NCBI GenBank assembly: GCA_021521415.1
Contig: JAIQDT010000194.1
Span: 33,592 to 97,591 of the forward strand
Direction: 5' to 3'
Source: Bidens hawaiensis
Taxonomy: Eukaryota > Streptophyta > Magnoliopsida > Asterales > Asteraceae
DNA: 64,000 nucleotides
This document shows positions 22,065-33,870 of the stretch, piece after piece (positions within the stretch are counted from its first letter, which is position 1; each line of letters opens with the position of its first letter). The position numbers and the translations under genes were made by a program. Below the pieces are notes generated by a model. The model searched no databases. It saw only the letters and a list, made by a program, of their open reading frames with translations, and was not told where the DNA came from.

Positions 22065-23114
22065 ATGGCAGATTCAAATATAGTGAGAGGAGTTACTCGG
22101 AGCAAGCATACCTGGACAAATGATGAAGATGCAAAGCTAATTGATGCATTAATGGAGATACATGCATCCGGAAAGTATGCTGGTGCTGACAATGGATTCA
22201 AACCAGGTTATTTAAATGGTGTTCAACAATTGCTAGATGTAAGTCTTCCTAACTCTGGCCTCAAAGCAGAACCACATATAAAGTCTAGGATGAAGACATG
22301 GAAGACACACTTTAGCATTGTATATGATATGGTGCATACAAGTGGGTTTGGTTGGGATGAACAAAAATGTTGTATTATTGCCGATGATAGTGTTTGGAAT
22401 GAATACGTGAAGGTATATTCTAAAAAATATATTTTTTAGATTTTAAAATTTTAGTCTAATTTATTTGTAATTGTCTTGTAGTCTCACAAAGGTGCTGTGA
22501 ATTTTCGTGACAAGTCATTTCCTTTCTATGACAAATTGTGTACCATATTCGGTAAGGATAGAGCTACTGGTAGTAAAGCAGTTGACCTTGGAGAAGAAGA
22601 TGATGTTCAAGAGACGCAAAAAAGCTCACCTGTTGATATTGAAGACTTTGATTTTGTTGATGAAGCCGTTCCAAATGTTGATAGATCTGAAGGACAAACA
22701 GGAAGTGTAACAAGCAAGCGCAAAAGAGGTAGAAGCACGGATGCAGATGAGATATATCGAGAGTCTTGCAAAGATATCAAGGAAGTTTTGCTTCGATTTG
22801 GGGAGATGGTGGGTGAACAACTTAGCAAAGAAGGTATGGAGGCTCGTGAAATCTATGAAAAGGTTAGTGATGAGTTGAAAGCTTTACCAGGTATCACTAC
22901 GAAAAAACGGTTCAAAGCAGCTCATTTGATTGGTAAAGATGTGGATCTAGGACGTTCTTTTCTTGCGTTGACAATAGAAGAGAAAATTGAGATGGTCGAG
23001 TTGTATACCGATGTTTCAATGGGACAGTTGTGTATGGTTGAAGTATGTTTTGTATGTGAATTGGTTTTAACTATGGTTGATGTTTTTTGCTTAAAAACTA
23101 TATTTTGTATGTGA
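22065..23114 (+). CDS. Harbinger ORF1: Myb/SANT-like DNA-binding protein
   Basis: Two exons (22065-22412 and 22482-23114) joined through GT...TTGTAG borders, giving about 326 residues without a stop. The N-terminus has a trihelix/Myb-SANT-like domain (SKHTWTNDEDAKLIDALMEI ... HIKSRMKTWKTHF ... GWDEQKCCI). The second half has an acidic stretch and a basic patch SKRKRGR that could be a nuclear signal. In the Pong/Harbinger group this second protein binds the transposon ends and helps bring the transposase to the nucleus. It lies 170 bp downstream of the transposase in the same orientation. It appears intact. Confidence 0.85.
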
Positions 23115-23420
23115 ATTGGTTTGATCAATGCATATTTTGGTTGGAATTTATGCATCTTTTTATATGTTTTTTATTTTTTAATAAATATTTGTTATGAAAA
23201 AAATACTTGTGCTAATGATAAAGTTGATATAATTCTCTGTTTATTTCCTATGTACCAAACAAGAGAAATGATTCTCAGCTATATTTCTCTACTGAAATCT
23301 TTGTACTACCAAACAGAATAGTCAATTCTCATTCTCCAGACCAATTCCCTTTCTCTGCAATTCCATTTCTCTATTCCATTTCTCTACAATTCCATTCTCT
23401 GTACCAAACATGGTTTTCTA

Positions 23421-24600
23421 GCAAGATAAATTACATCCCTTCCATCGTCTTTTTTTTATTAACGGTGTTAATTTGAGGTAAAGTATTTCTATCATAATAT
23501 AATGAAACTTTACCTCTAATAGTGACTAAATTTTCTGAATGACAATCGCATGTTTACAGTTTTTTAATGCATCTTTATGGTGGAATTATTGGTGTTTGTA
23601 CCTAGTACTATTAAAACCTAGTACTTTTTGTTACATGTCCTTTGGTGCATTCTTTTAAAAGATTTATTCGGTATTCGTTCATTGTGGAAGTCAAAAAGCA
23701 TGCTTTATTAGGTTAGCACACGTGTTTGAAATACCAGACTCTATTTGGTTGTCCCATAAAGCCATAAGTCTTTCAAATATTAGTGTTAGTTTGCTTTCTC
23801 TCCAATGACACGAGAATGATATTAATATTTTGAATTTTAAGGTTTTAGGTTTGAAATCTTACTTAAAAAAGTTTTTCTATAGTGATGGATTTTCTCTTTG
23901 ATGGTGTTTCTGAATGAGTTATGCATGGAGCGTCAAAATCAATATGGACAGTTAACGGCCCGTATCATAAAGACTCATTCAGGTAATAGGTATTTAAGAT
24001 AGTTCGAAACGTTGTTAAAAGAGATTGTATTCCCTAATTACATTCTTAATATAACCAAGCTAATTAACATGTATAATCCAGAAAATAACATATTCATGCA
24101 TATTTGATAGTGCTATATTGTACAACTCTACATATATTTCCGTATTTTTGTATTGTTTGATAAGAACAAGCTTCTACTTTTATAATCATGATTTATGGGT
24201 TAGACTAAATGTACTCATCTTCCTTGCTTGTCATACCCTTTCTTATGAACTCTCAATTACTTTAATAATTTTATTTGGCATATTATTCACCTCTAACAAT
24301 ACTTCTATGTTAAAATATTATATATCGCATATCATTAGATAATTTATTCTTAGTGTATAAAATTTAGGCAGTTTATTACATGAATACACTACTTCGTTTT
24401 TTGTTATTTTAACTAACAAACAATATAAAATTTGTATTAAAAAATAAAACTATCTCTAAAAACTATTTAAAAAACAGTGAACAAAAAAGAGCTTAGAATA
24501 TGTGTTTTAAAAATAAAATTAATAAAAGATAATAAAATGAAAAAAAAAACCAAGAAATTAGTTATTGAATTGTATTAATGTAAAACCTAAAAGAGGATAT
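23421..24600. other. AT-rich intergenic DNA
   Basis: No coding region, terminal repeats or other structure that I can support. The small plus-strand frame at 24118-24342 has hydrophobic low-complexity content typical of AT-rich noise. Confidence 0.5.
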
Positions 24601-24602
24601 AT

Positions 24603-25290
24603 TAGGGGTGTTTACGGTTCGGTTTGAAACCGTGAAACCGTCCAAACCGACCATTGGTTCGGTTTCACGGTTGGTTTTTTCTTCAAGTTTCGGTCAGTCG
24701 GTTTCAATTATTTCAAACCGCAGTGAACGGTTTGGTTTACGGTTTGTATCAACAAAACAATCGTACAAAACCGGATAGGACCGTATAGTTAATTTAAATA
24801 TATATTTAATTTTATTGATATTTCATATTATATATATATCAATATTTATTTTAAATATGAAAATTGTTTAATCGTCATATTATACTATTAACTAAACACT
24901 AATTGAAAAATGGTTGAGCCCAACTTCCAAATGCAATAGCAAGTTGCAATGAATCAACCTTTAAATTTTCTTCATTAAAGTATAAACCTTAAATCAATAT
25001 ATACTTTATGATGACTCGGAATCTCAGGCCAGTTATTCTTATGTATTTTCATGTTTCTGGAAAGATTGTGTTTTAACATTACCATGGACGAATTGTATTT
25101 ATATACGTTAAATATTTTAAATTATTCATGGCCCAAACCGTGAAACCAAACCGTAATGAACGGTTTGGTTCGGTTCGGTTTAAGAATTCAACGGTTTGGT
25201 TTTGATTTACAAGAATAAAAAACTGTTACTATCGGTTCGGTTCACAGTTTAACCCAAAAACCGCAAAAACTGAACCATGAACTATATGTC
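24603..25290. mobile_element. Short palindromic TIR element of the ACGGTTCGG type
   Basis: Starts TTAGGGGTGTTTACGGTTCG and ends, on the other strand, near TTAGACATATAGTTCATGG followed by TTCAGTTTTTGCGG. CGGTTCGGTT and AACCGTGAAACC-type motifs recur at both ends in inverted order. The centre is AT-rich with no ORF. Elements of this look are common in plant genomes; superfamily and exact target duplication could not be settled. Confidence 0.5.
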
Positions 25291-25782
25291 TAATACTAAA
25301 AAAGAGAAGAAAGAGAATACCTTTAGCAACGCCTTGATTTATTTGTTCAAAACATATATGACCTTCATGAGTTCATGGTGTCTTAAGTATTATAATGTTA
25401 CTAATGTACAGTTTTAGACAAATAGAAGGATTTCAGTAGAGTTTAATAATACAAACAAATGATGTGGAGCTTTGAGGATCTACCAACTAATAAGCTTGTA
25501 CTTCATGCAATTAAAGATGTATATTCAGAAATGATACATGACATCCACAACATTTGCCACATGAAGTCAACTTATGTGAACTAATGTTTTTGCTTAGAAA
25601 AATTATACGTATTTACACATTCAACGTACAAAAGGTGTCACTTGGATGAAAAAAAATAAAAGTGCCCAAAGTGAAAACAGTAGAAAGCAAAAGTGAGAAT
25701 CTGAAAAAGATAAAAACACTAATAATTCCACCATGAAGATTCAAAGGCAGTTGAAATCATATGTTCTTGCCCAGAAACATAC

Positions 25783-26325
25783 TTACCTTCTTGATGGCGG
25801 TGGATACAACCACCCGTCTAGGAGCGAGTCCGTGTACACGAACTCGCTCTTTAGCTCTAGCGAGTCAAAACTCGACCCTAAATCCGGAAGCTCAATTATC
25901 TCATCAAGTTCTTCGGATGCGGTTTCTAAACACGAAGATGGAGAGTCGAATTCCGTCATGGCTGCGGCTTTAGCCGCAGCGGTTTGCACGTCTCTTGGAG
26001 AGCACGAAACAGCGCGCGGAAGTGATCCAGCGAGTTCGGGGAAATTAAGAATAGCCGAACTCCCTTTGATACTAACCGCGGCAACATCGTGTTCCCGAGC
26101 GGCCATTTGTGGCGTAGGAAAAGTCCCTAGCCAAATGCGCGATTTTTTCCTTGGCTCGCGGATTTCAGACACCCATTTGCCCCAACTTCTCATTCGAACA
26201 CCGTGGTATACCGGATGTTTGGTGCTCGAATCACGGGTTCTTTTGACGGTTCTGGTTTCGGGGTTTTTCGAGTCGGGTATAGGTTGATTTGATCTAGGAG
26301 AATTATAAGGTGGTGAATTCTTCAT
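25783..26325 (-). CDS. AP2/ERF transcription factor, DREB A-4 (TINY-like) type
   Basis: 180 residues from an ATG that is preceded by an in-frame stop three codons upstream. The AP2 domain covers about residues 39-96: [20 protein letters not shown], then [20 protein letters not shown], then [20 protein letters not shown]. The V at AP2 position 14 and the motif after the domain ([25 protein letters not shown]) are typical of the DREB A-4 subgroup. [12 protein letters not shown] basic stretch precedes the domain. The acidic C-terminus ([17 protein letters not shown]) ending WLYPPPS looks like an activation region. It is single-exon, as usual for the subgroup. It would bind DRE/CRT-like promoter elements and act in stress or growth responses. 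It is intact and is the only ordinary host gene seen here. Confidence 0.93.
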   Translation of the reverse strand: MKNSPPYNSPRSNQPIPDSKNPETRTVKRTRDSSTKHPVYHGVRMRSWGKWVSEIREPRKKSRIWLGTFPTPQMAAREHDVAAVSIKGSSAILNFPELAGSLPRAVSCSPRDVQTAAAKAAAMTEFDSPSSCLETASEELDEIIELPDLGSSFDSLELKSEFVYTDSLLDGWLYPPPSRR

Positions 26326-26546
26326 TAGGGCATACGTATAGGGTGAAAGAGAGCCGTACTCATGAGCACATTATGTTTCTTTGTATGTTAATTTTGGTTG
26401 AAAGGACAATAAAGATTGAAAGAAACTTGTGATCTTTATGGGATTAAAAGATTGTGTCGTTGCGTGTTTAATCAGAGTGAAGACAGTAGGATATTCACTC
26501 CTAGATTTCTACCCTCATTTTCCAATGAGTTCTGTACAGCTAGCTA

Positions 26547-26559
26547 CTTATAATATAGA
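26547..26559 (-). promoter_or_regulatory. Probable TATA box of the ERF gene
   Basis: Minus-strand CTATATTATAAGT lies about 220 bp upstream of the ATG. It is followed by a purine-poor leader with CT-rich runs near 26565-26572 on the upstream side. A transcription start near 26515 would give a ~190-bp 5' UTR, ordinary for this gene type. Confidence 0.45.
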
Positions 26560-27089
26560 GAGAGGGATGGGGTCCTTGACAACAAACAAGTGCCCATAAC
26601 ACATTGTTCTTTTAAGAAAATTTCACCAGTCTTTTTGAAACTACTCCTAGTAAGTTCTCAAAGATTCACTTGGCACTGTTTGTTTACCCATTGTGTTTTG
26701 TCTTCCATCTTTCCATCCTTACATCATCATAAGATTTATCTTTTTTGTCTATTACTATAATAAATTTATGCTACTTTTATGTAAGAGCATTTAATTCAGC
26801 ACCTATTAGATTTACTTAAATAACCAGTAGAACCTACTATATATAGCTATAGTAAATAGTTTATTTAAAGGCTAACAATATGTATATAGTCTATCTTACC
26901 TAAGTTTGAATCTTTGAACAGTGGTGTTCTTTTTTATTAGTGACATACATGTACTTTTTGAAATCGAACCAAGACCCTTAGAAGTTTCATTTTTTACATG
27001 TACTGCGTGGTTTGAACCCTATTACATTTCTCTTGCCTAACAATTAATCCATCTAGCATTTGTCAACTAGTCCGCCATGGATCATTGAC

Positions 27090-27957
27090 CAGGCCCGGTT
27101 TTTGGGTCGTGCGGCCCGTGCAGTGGCACGAGGCCCAAATTTTTAAGGGGCCCAATGGTTTTAAATTTCTCTTGCCTAATAAAAAACCAACTTGAATACT
27201 ATGCAGAGTAGCAGACGAACGATAACACGGGAATCACTGAATCAGGAATCAAAATTCAAAGGTATGATTTATTGATTTTTATTATGATTTATTGATTTTT
27301 ATTACTGTTAATTGATACCTAATTATATACTTGCAAATATGAATTTTCAATTTGGATTTGATAAACCTATAATCGACAATAAAATTTTTTACCAAAAAAA
27401 GTATATCATGTTTGCAAAATCGTTTTTTGTATTATATTTGAAAAAAAATGGCTTTTTGATGATGATTGGCTGACGTTAATCACTTTGGATTTTTTTTTCT
27501 TTTTTTTAACATTGAAGACAAAGTATTATGTGTTTGTGATTTGTCTAACATGAGTCTTTTTTAAGTTTCATGAGTAGATTAGTTGTTTTGTTACTTTTTT
27601 GCTAGTAATATTGAATGGTGAATATTTTTGTTTTTGTCTAGAAATCATGCCTCCCGTTCCCAAATATAAATACCTCTCAAAACGAAATATTAGAAAGTAT
27701 GGACTACAAAGACTTGATCGAGAGCTTTGCTTCCCAAAACGCTAGGAGAGTCTCAAAATTCGCTAAGTTACATCGTTTTGATACACTAGTTTTGTTTTGT
27801 TTATTTTAAGGAATATGTCAGCTTTATTTTAAAACAGTTGTATTCGTATTATGGTTTTTTGGTATTTAATTGAAGAGTTTATATTATAAGAAGGAGGCCC
27901 AAAATTTGTCTCACACGAAACCTAAATTTTTTTTTAGCTTTCTCGAAGACGGGCCTG
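27090..27957 (+). mobile_element. Non-autonomous hAT transposon
   Basis: Starts CAGGCCCGGTTTTTGGG and ends, on the opposite strand, CAGGCCCGTCTTCGAG. It is flanked by perfect 8-bp duplications TCATTGAC (27082-27089 and 27958-27965), the hAT signature. A short frame at about 27648-27745 (MPPVPKYKYLSKRNIRKYG) looks like the start of a hAT-type transposase gene and then stops, so the transposase has been deleted. GC-rich ends contrast with an AT-rich middle. Confidence 0.9.
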
Positions 27958-27965
27958 TCATTGAC

Positions 27966-30060
27966 ACTAGTAAATCAGAGGTACAAGATAACTGATGAGG
28001 TGGCTTACATTCTTTCGAAAGAATTGCAATAATTCTATTCCAACTAGTTGTTAAAAGGTTTCCAACTTTATGCAGCCATCATTAACTTTATGTGATTATA
28101 TTTTCACAAATAAAAAAAGAGTTGAGATCTAAAAAAGAACAAAAGCAAAGTGGTTACCAAATTTCGAATACGGAAATTCAAACAAATAGAAAATATTACA
28201 CTTTTGACAATATGAAAACGTCAATTTTTTTAGAGGACTTGCCCATGTTGTGGTGCTCTTTGGTCCTAAAAAATATATAACATCTTTTGGAGGGTGGTTA
28301 TAAATCACATCAAGAACTAAACCGGACCTTTAAAACATTATAATCTTCATTGTCTCTTCTATATACAAATAGTGAATCGGTGAGTGATTCATTAAATAAT
28401 GCTTTGGTTTTATGTTAATGGATCATTTGATAACGGGTTTTCTTTCTCGAATTCTATATGATTTAGTGAGTTTCTGGTTTTGTAGGGCAATATGCTGTGA
28501 GCATATAACACTTATACGCTACAACATACACGCCGTATAACAACTAGAAGGGGTTGATCAGAACTTCTACATAGATCATGCTTCGTTTTTATACGGGTTG
28601 CTTTTATGGATTCAGTTCAGATGTTTTAAAACAACAAGAAGGGGTTGATCAGAAAGCTTTTTCTTTGTAAAGAACCACCGTGATTCCAAACTTTTGGTGC
28701 AACTGTTCATATTTCTACCACCTAACTAGTCTTACAATTTGCTAATAAAATATTTTGTTGATCCAAAAGAAAAATAATGATAAAAAAAACTATTTTGGCA
28801 AGTTCTATATATTAAAAAATTAACAATGTGAAATTGAATTAAAAACTTAATAGTAGTACTCATTTAATTTGTTCCAAGAGTAGATCGATTCAGTATTTGT
28901 TTAAATGCAACTGTGCCAAAAAAAATGCATGATATTTTGGGTTTTAGTACATTTTTATTCTTTATTTAGAATTTACTTGTTAAAAATCATTATATTGTTC
29001 AGTACTTTTAATACTTTTATCACATGCACACAATAAAAATTCTCTTAAAGAACTAATCAAATGAGTCCGTACAATTTCATTGCACAATTTTTTTTTAGGT
29101 ATAATCACTTAAAATCAACCACCTAAAATCACTTAAATTTTTTGCGAAATCACCTATTCCATAAAAAAAAACGTGGTACGCTTGTGTTCGAGCCATAGAA
29201 AATAATTTAGGCACACTGTACAATCGTTTGTGGATGTACGAGTCATATGTAGACGTTCTAGAAACATTGTGCGATCGGATGTTTATACGGACCATACATC
29301 AGCCGCTAATAAGCCTAGCATCCCCTATTTAAACAGATTCCAAGACCATATTTGAGGAGACGACTATTGTATGATATATCCACCCTCTAACCCACTGTTA
29401 GAGAGGTTTAATTAGAAGCACTGTAGTCGAAGAACTGAAGATCCAATCTACTAATTCGGTTGTTAAGACGTTGCAAAGTGAGGATTAATCAGTTCTCCTT
29501 TTCTATCTTCATTATTTCGATCAGTGTTCTTCTACAAATATGTTTCTTTTTTCTTATTTAATATGTTAGGCTAGATGAGTTTGTATCGTCTACATACTTA
29601 TAAACCAAGATCATTGACGATTTGATGTGTGTTTGATATTTTAGTCTTATTTATGATATCTGTATATATGTTGAGTCAAGATTATAGGAATTTTGTTGTC
29701 AATATTATCTATTGTTGTTTTACAACTCAAGACTTTACAAGGCTAGTGTGTGAGATAGGTTATAAATTCTATCATATTTTAAGAGTCTTGAATTTGTGTT
29801 TTATATACACTTGTTGGAAATATTTTAGGCCTCACAAATACTCTATCAAAACATCTTCAAAAAAAGAGTTAAGACTTGTTAGAAGCGTATAAGTTGATAA
29901 ACAAGACAAACCGAACATTGAATAATCAAAGACGAAATAGGTTTGACAAGATGTTAGTAAGAGTGACATTCTTTTGGGAAAAAAAAACAAGAATAAGATG
30001 TTAAATACGACGGAAAGTGGTAATCAAAGAAACTGAAAAAAAATGTCATTACTAATCGAC
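27966..30060. other. AT-rich intergenic DNA with one short direct repeat
   Basis: The only structure noted is a 20-bp repeat AAGAAGGGGTTGATCAGAA-like at about 28548 and 28630. Small frames at 28092-28280, 29095-29295 and 29629-29892 have no recognisable domain. Confidence 0.5.
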
Positions 30061-30086
30061 ATAATTTTGAGATTGAAGATACGGTT

Positions 30087-30500
30087 TTGGATATGCAAAT
30101 TCAAGAACTTGGAAATAGATCAGAGATGTATCCGAATGATTTTAGTAATGAAGAAAGAGGGTGTACTTCAGGTGATCTTACGACATTTTATCACACTTTA
30201 AATAAAGATGATATATTTGCAAAATTGTATGGAATGTGTGACCTTGCTCTTGTAATGGTGGAACCCGAAAAGCACGTTACTTTACCTTTGGTTTATTGAA
30301 TATTAAAGTTAGCGTTGATTTTAAAGTTGCAACAGCAATAGTTGAAAGATGTTTTTTTTATAAAATGAAGCTTATTGAATGGGTGATGAGTATTTGAACA
30401 ATGCTTTAATTTGTGCGGTCGAAATAGAAAGTTTGATAAAGTAAAAGAAAACGATGTAATGACTCGGTTTCAAGCTTTCAAAAACTGAAGAAAAGAAATC
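30087..30500 (+). pseudogene. Relic of a hAT (ZMYM1/TTF-type) transposase C-terminus
   Basis: The frame at 30087-30299 reads IQELGNRSEMYPNDF, then KLYGMCDLALVMVEPEKHVTLPLVY. After a stop, the next ~60 bp carry the equivalent of the hAT dimerisation motif (VATAIVERCFFYKMKLI) followed by more stops. The order matches the C-terminal dimerisation domain of plant hAT transposases related to zinc finger MYM-type proteins. It is too decayed to function. It could be the remains of an autonomous relative of the element at 27090, though this was not tested. Confidence 0.65.
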
Positions 30501-30950
30501 GGTACCCCACGTGCTTAAATATTCTTATTATTGTGTTTCAATTTTTGTTGCGTTTACATTGCATGAAATACGGTAAAAAAATAAAAAAAAATTGACGTTA
30601 CCCCTAAGATCAATGTATGGATCCACCACTTTTTCAAATGCGCTTTCTAGTTACTAAGTCTGAATAAAAGGGTTTAGAAATATTTTGAGATTCTCCTACG
30701 CGTCTAGGAGACGTTAAGACTCTAGCGAGGAGGGTTGGATAGTATGTTTAGGCCTAAAAAATGGTTAGGCCGGCCTTGGCTCAAGTACGGGATTGCAATT
30801 TGCAAGGCCTCTAAAATTCAATACGAGGGGCTGGCTCATTTCAGATGGCTTCGGTCATATGATGTACCAGTAATTTTTTCTACATCAAAATTCAATACTT
30901 GGTACTATTTTTATACATTAAATTCTTATGTATGGAATAAGAACTAGTAG

Positions 30951-31191
30951 GGCTGTAAACGAACCGAATGAACATGAACAAGACCTTGTCCATTTCCGCT
31001 TTTTAAGGAAATAATTTGTTCACGAACACTTACCGAACGAGATTTTATGTTCGTGTTCGTTTATAAAGGAAATGAATATGTACACGAATACAAACGAACA
31101 CAAATAAAATCGGCAAAGCCTATAAATTGAGACCGATATATTCATCAACGTGAATAATGAAAGCATGTAAACAAATAGAACGAACATGAAC
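30951..31191 (+). mobile_element. Left part of a split TIR element (other part 49923-50397)
   Basis: Begins TAGGGCTGTAAACGAACC. The element is interrupted after TGAAC (31187-31191) by the Copia retrotransposon and resumes at 49918 with TGAAC. The interior is rich in GAACGAAC/GTTCGTTC motifs. Joined length would be about 715 bp with no ORF, so it is MITE-like. Confidence 0.75.
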
Positions 31192-32206
31192 TGTTGGGCT
31201 TAGAAGATGATCAAGGAAGATTGGAATCTTCTCAACCTCCTCAGAAATATGCTACGTATGGAATTCGAGAAAACCAGGCACTTTGAGCAAGCTTTACACT
31301 TATTCAGGCAAGATATCTTATTTCGAGTAAGGTTATCTTCTGGAATACTTCTAAGTGTTAGGTTCAAGCAAACTACACTTCATCAAGCAAGGTTTTTCTT
31401 TAGTCGAGCAAGGTTTATTTAGAGCAAACTCTTGACTTATCCAAGCTTAAACAAAGTAATTTGGTGGCTCGAGCAATGTTTCAATAAAGATGATCTCAAT
31501 CACATTTGTAAGTAGTTAAAAGGTATTAATATAAGGACTTCTACGAGCAAAGTTCAACCTCGAGCAAGCTACAGTTTCCAAAGCATACTAAGTTTGCTAG
31601 AATAAGTCTTAGACAAAATGTTGAAAAGATCAAGAAGAACAAATATGCCCGTAGGATATTTTCGAGCAAAGTTTGATTATATCATAAAGATTGAAGTCTT
31701 CTTGAAGAATATTTTCTAAGTTTACTCGAAGGAATGATCAAGCACACTCAATGGTTACAAGGTATGCTCGACAAAGACAAAAGCTTACTTGAAGACCTAT
31801 TTGACACTTGTAATTATTTAGAATATGTTTGAATATATTTTACAATCATTAGAGGTTCTAGAAGGTGTCAGGTGAGGCTATATAAGAGAATACTAGGTAA
31901 TATTTATGACAACGGCTGATTACACACTTTTCCAAGTATACCGAATATTTTGTACGGAAAGCAGACGCACCTAACATTCTACCTAGAAACCCTAAAGATA
32001 TTTCCTTTGTATTTTCACAGATTACTATGAATGAAAATACTTTTGAGTTTATAGTGTGTTTGTAAGCTTTGTGTTATTAAAGCAACACCCTGATTATTAT
32101 TGTTTCCGCCAGTATTAATCAAGGGTTTTCACTTAGTTATTTCACACTCCGTCTTGTCAATATATTTATGGGTTACGAGTTTGTAGTGAAAGAATCGATC
32201 CTAACA
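31192..32206 (+). repeat. 5' LTR of the Copia element (1015 bp)
   Basis: Starts TGTTGGGCTTAG and ends GATCCTAACA. A TATA box (CTATATAAGAG) lies near 31874. The U3 part carries about a dozen variants of TCGAGCAARGTT. It has about 295 bp, between about 31265 and 31560, that are absent from the right LTR, where the deletion joins two GAGCAA-type motifs. Confidence 0.9.
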
Positions 32207-32208
32207 AT

Positions 32209-32220
32209 TGGTATCAGAGC
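32209..32220 (+). other. Primer binding site (tRNA-iMet type)
   Basis: TGGTATCAGAGC two bases after the left LTR end matches the PBS used by nearly all plant Copia elements. Confidence 0.9.
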
Positions 32221-32574
32221 TTGTGTTAGCTCTTGTGAAGACCGACGTGTTGCTTTAAAGATTTATTGTGAAGCTTTTACTGAATCTATTATGATTTAAG
32301 GTTAAAAAACGATGACGTAAGCAGAGCACTAATACATGGAATAGTGACGTCAGCTGTTCTGTTCTTCATTCTTCAGATCTACAATCATTTTAGGTTTAAA
32401 AGTATTCTAATCTTAGTTCTAAACTGTTTTTGATTTGTTTGAGTCTAAATATTGGTTTAATTCATTTGTTTTCATCAGATCCAAGGATTTCATCCTCATT
32501 TATGAAGTTTTTCAAAGTTTGTTTAAATTTTCAGTAATTTTCACTTTAAAAGCTTGTTAAAAACACCAAAAATA

Positions 32575-33430
32575 AAGTAAAGTGCTAAAATCATCCCTGT
32601 GGTTTGGTCATTTTTGCGACTTTCATCCAAAATGTTTGTTTTTTGCAACTAAACCCTTGAGGTTTCCCGATTCCTGCCAATTATGTCCAAATCGATAACT
32701 CTGTTAATTATTTTGTGTTAAGTGAGGGGCATTTGTGTCATTCATGAAAACCACAATTCTTTAGCTAATTAGATCATGTTCAAAACATAGATTGATAGAT
32801 GTATATATGTTGATTAGGGCCCACCACTTTCAAACCTTGTATCTTCCGTCATTGAATTAATATCACAGAGTCACACACATATAGATCTTTTATGGACTTT
32901 AACCCACCGGTTTTAAGTTTTAACCACATCCTCGCAATCAACCGACGGAGGCTACTATAGGAAGAAGCAAGCTCATCCGTTTAACCACTTCGTCCACCAC
33001 ACCACCTCTCCTCTTTGAAGTTGCAGATACCATCGTCACCACCCTCTTTAAACCGCCAGCCAATTTCAACAACTCACAAACTAATCGGCACCATCGCACA
33101 TCGGCAACATGAGAACACATTGTCTTGACAGTTAACAATTTTTTGTCAAAAGTCGTCAATCTAATTTCCTCCGCCACCGTCTAATTTCCAAGTTAACCGA
33201 GACATAGCTAACGTCGCCGTTGTCTAATTTCCGGCCACACTCGCCGTCAATCGATTCGAGCGCCATATGAGATAAGTTTTTAGGTCAATCTACTCATTTT
33301 GATCCACTGAATAAAAGCCCTAAGGTTTCAAGTGTTAAAAGTGGGATAACAAGCACACATTTTTATTTAAAATCAGTGGAAATTCTAGGGTTTAATGGGA
33401 GTTGATCTGATCCTGGTAAACATTGAGGAG

Positions 33431-33509
<79 letters not shown>

Positions 33510-33850
33510 ATTTAGGTGGTGGAGGTGGCGGTGGCATGGCTCTTTTTGATGGTGGGGTGGCCGGATTGTTGGTGATAGAATGGTTAGGTGAGAGGTGGGG
33601 CGAAGAACTGATGAAGATGGTTAATTGGGGGTGGGGGTATAGTCATTAGTGGTTAGAAATAAATAAAATAATAAATAATCTAAAAAGATGGTTTTACCCC
33701 TCACTTAACAACGAAATTTAACGGAGTTAGTGACTTGGACGTGATTGGCAAGAATCGAGTAACCTCAATGGTGTAGTTGCAAATAACAAACTTTTTGGAT
33801 GAAATTTGCAAAACTGATCAAACCATATGGACGATTTTGGCACTTTACTC
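32575..33850. mobile_element. MULE-type foldback element with ~165-bp TIRs
   Basis: The left end AAGTAAAGTGCTAAAATC and its inverted partner at the right end (opposite strand GAGTAAAGTGCCAAAATC) can be followed for about 165 bp. Perfect 9-bp duplications CCAAAAATA flank it (32566-32574 and 33851-33859), the Mutator-superfamily target length. The interior holds a (TA)n run at about 33432-33505 and a CCACCG-rich stretch (about 32930-33250) that could be captured gene DNA; a 79-codon minus-strand frame there has no recognised domain. It inserted 20 bp upstream of the Copia gag ATG. Confidence 0.88.
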
Positions 33851-33870
33851 CCAAAAATATTTTCAAACAT

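Larger units (their letters stand above)
19025..23417 (+). mobile_element. PIF/Harbinger DNA transposon (4.4 kb)
   Basis: The left terminus GGGGGTGTTTGGTAGAG and the right terminus (opposite strand AAAACCATGTTTGGTACAG) are inverted repeats, with subterminal GAGAAATGGAATT repeats at both ends. Three-base CTA duplications flank it (19022-19024 and 23418-23420), as expected for this superfamily. It carries both usual genes, a DDE transposase and a Myb/SANT protein, in the same orientation. The transposase has a frameshift, so this copy would depend on another for transposition. Confidence 0.9.

Noticed and set aside
25733..26287. 184-codon plus-strand frame opposite the ERF gene
   Set aside because: It is the antisense shadow of the AP2/ERF coding region; it has no domain and no promoter evidence.
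32938..33177. 79-codon minus-strand frame inside the MULE-type element
   Set aside because: No recognisable domain and CCACCG-biased composition; it is kept only as possible captured DNA.
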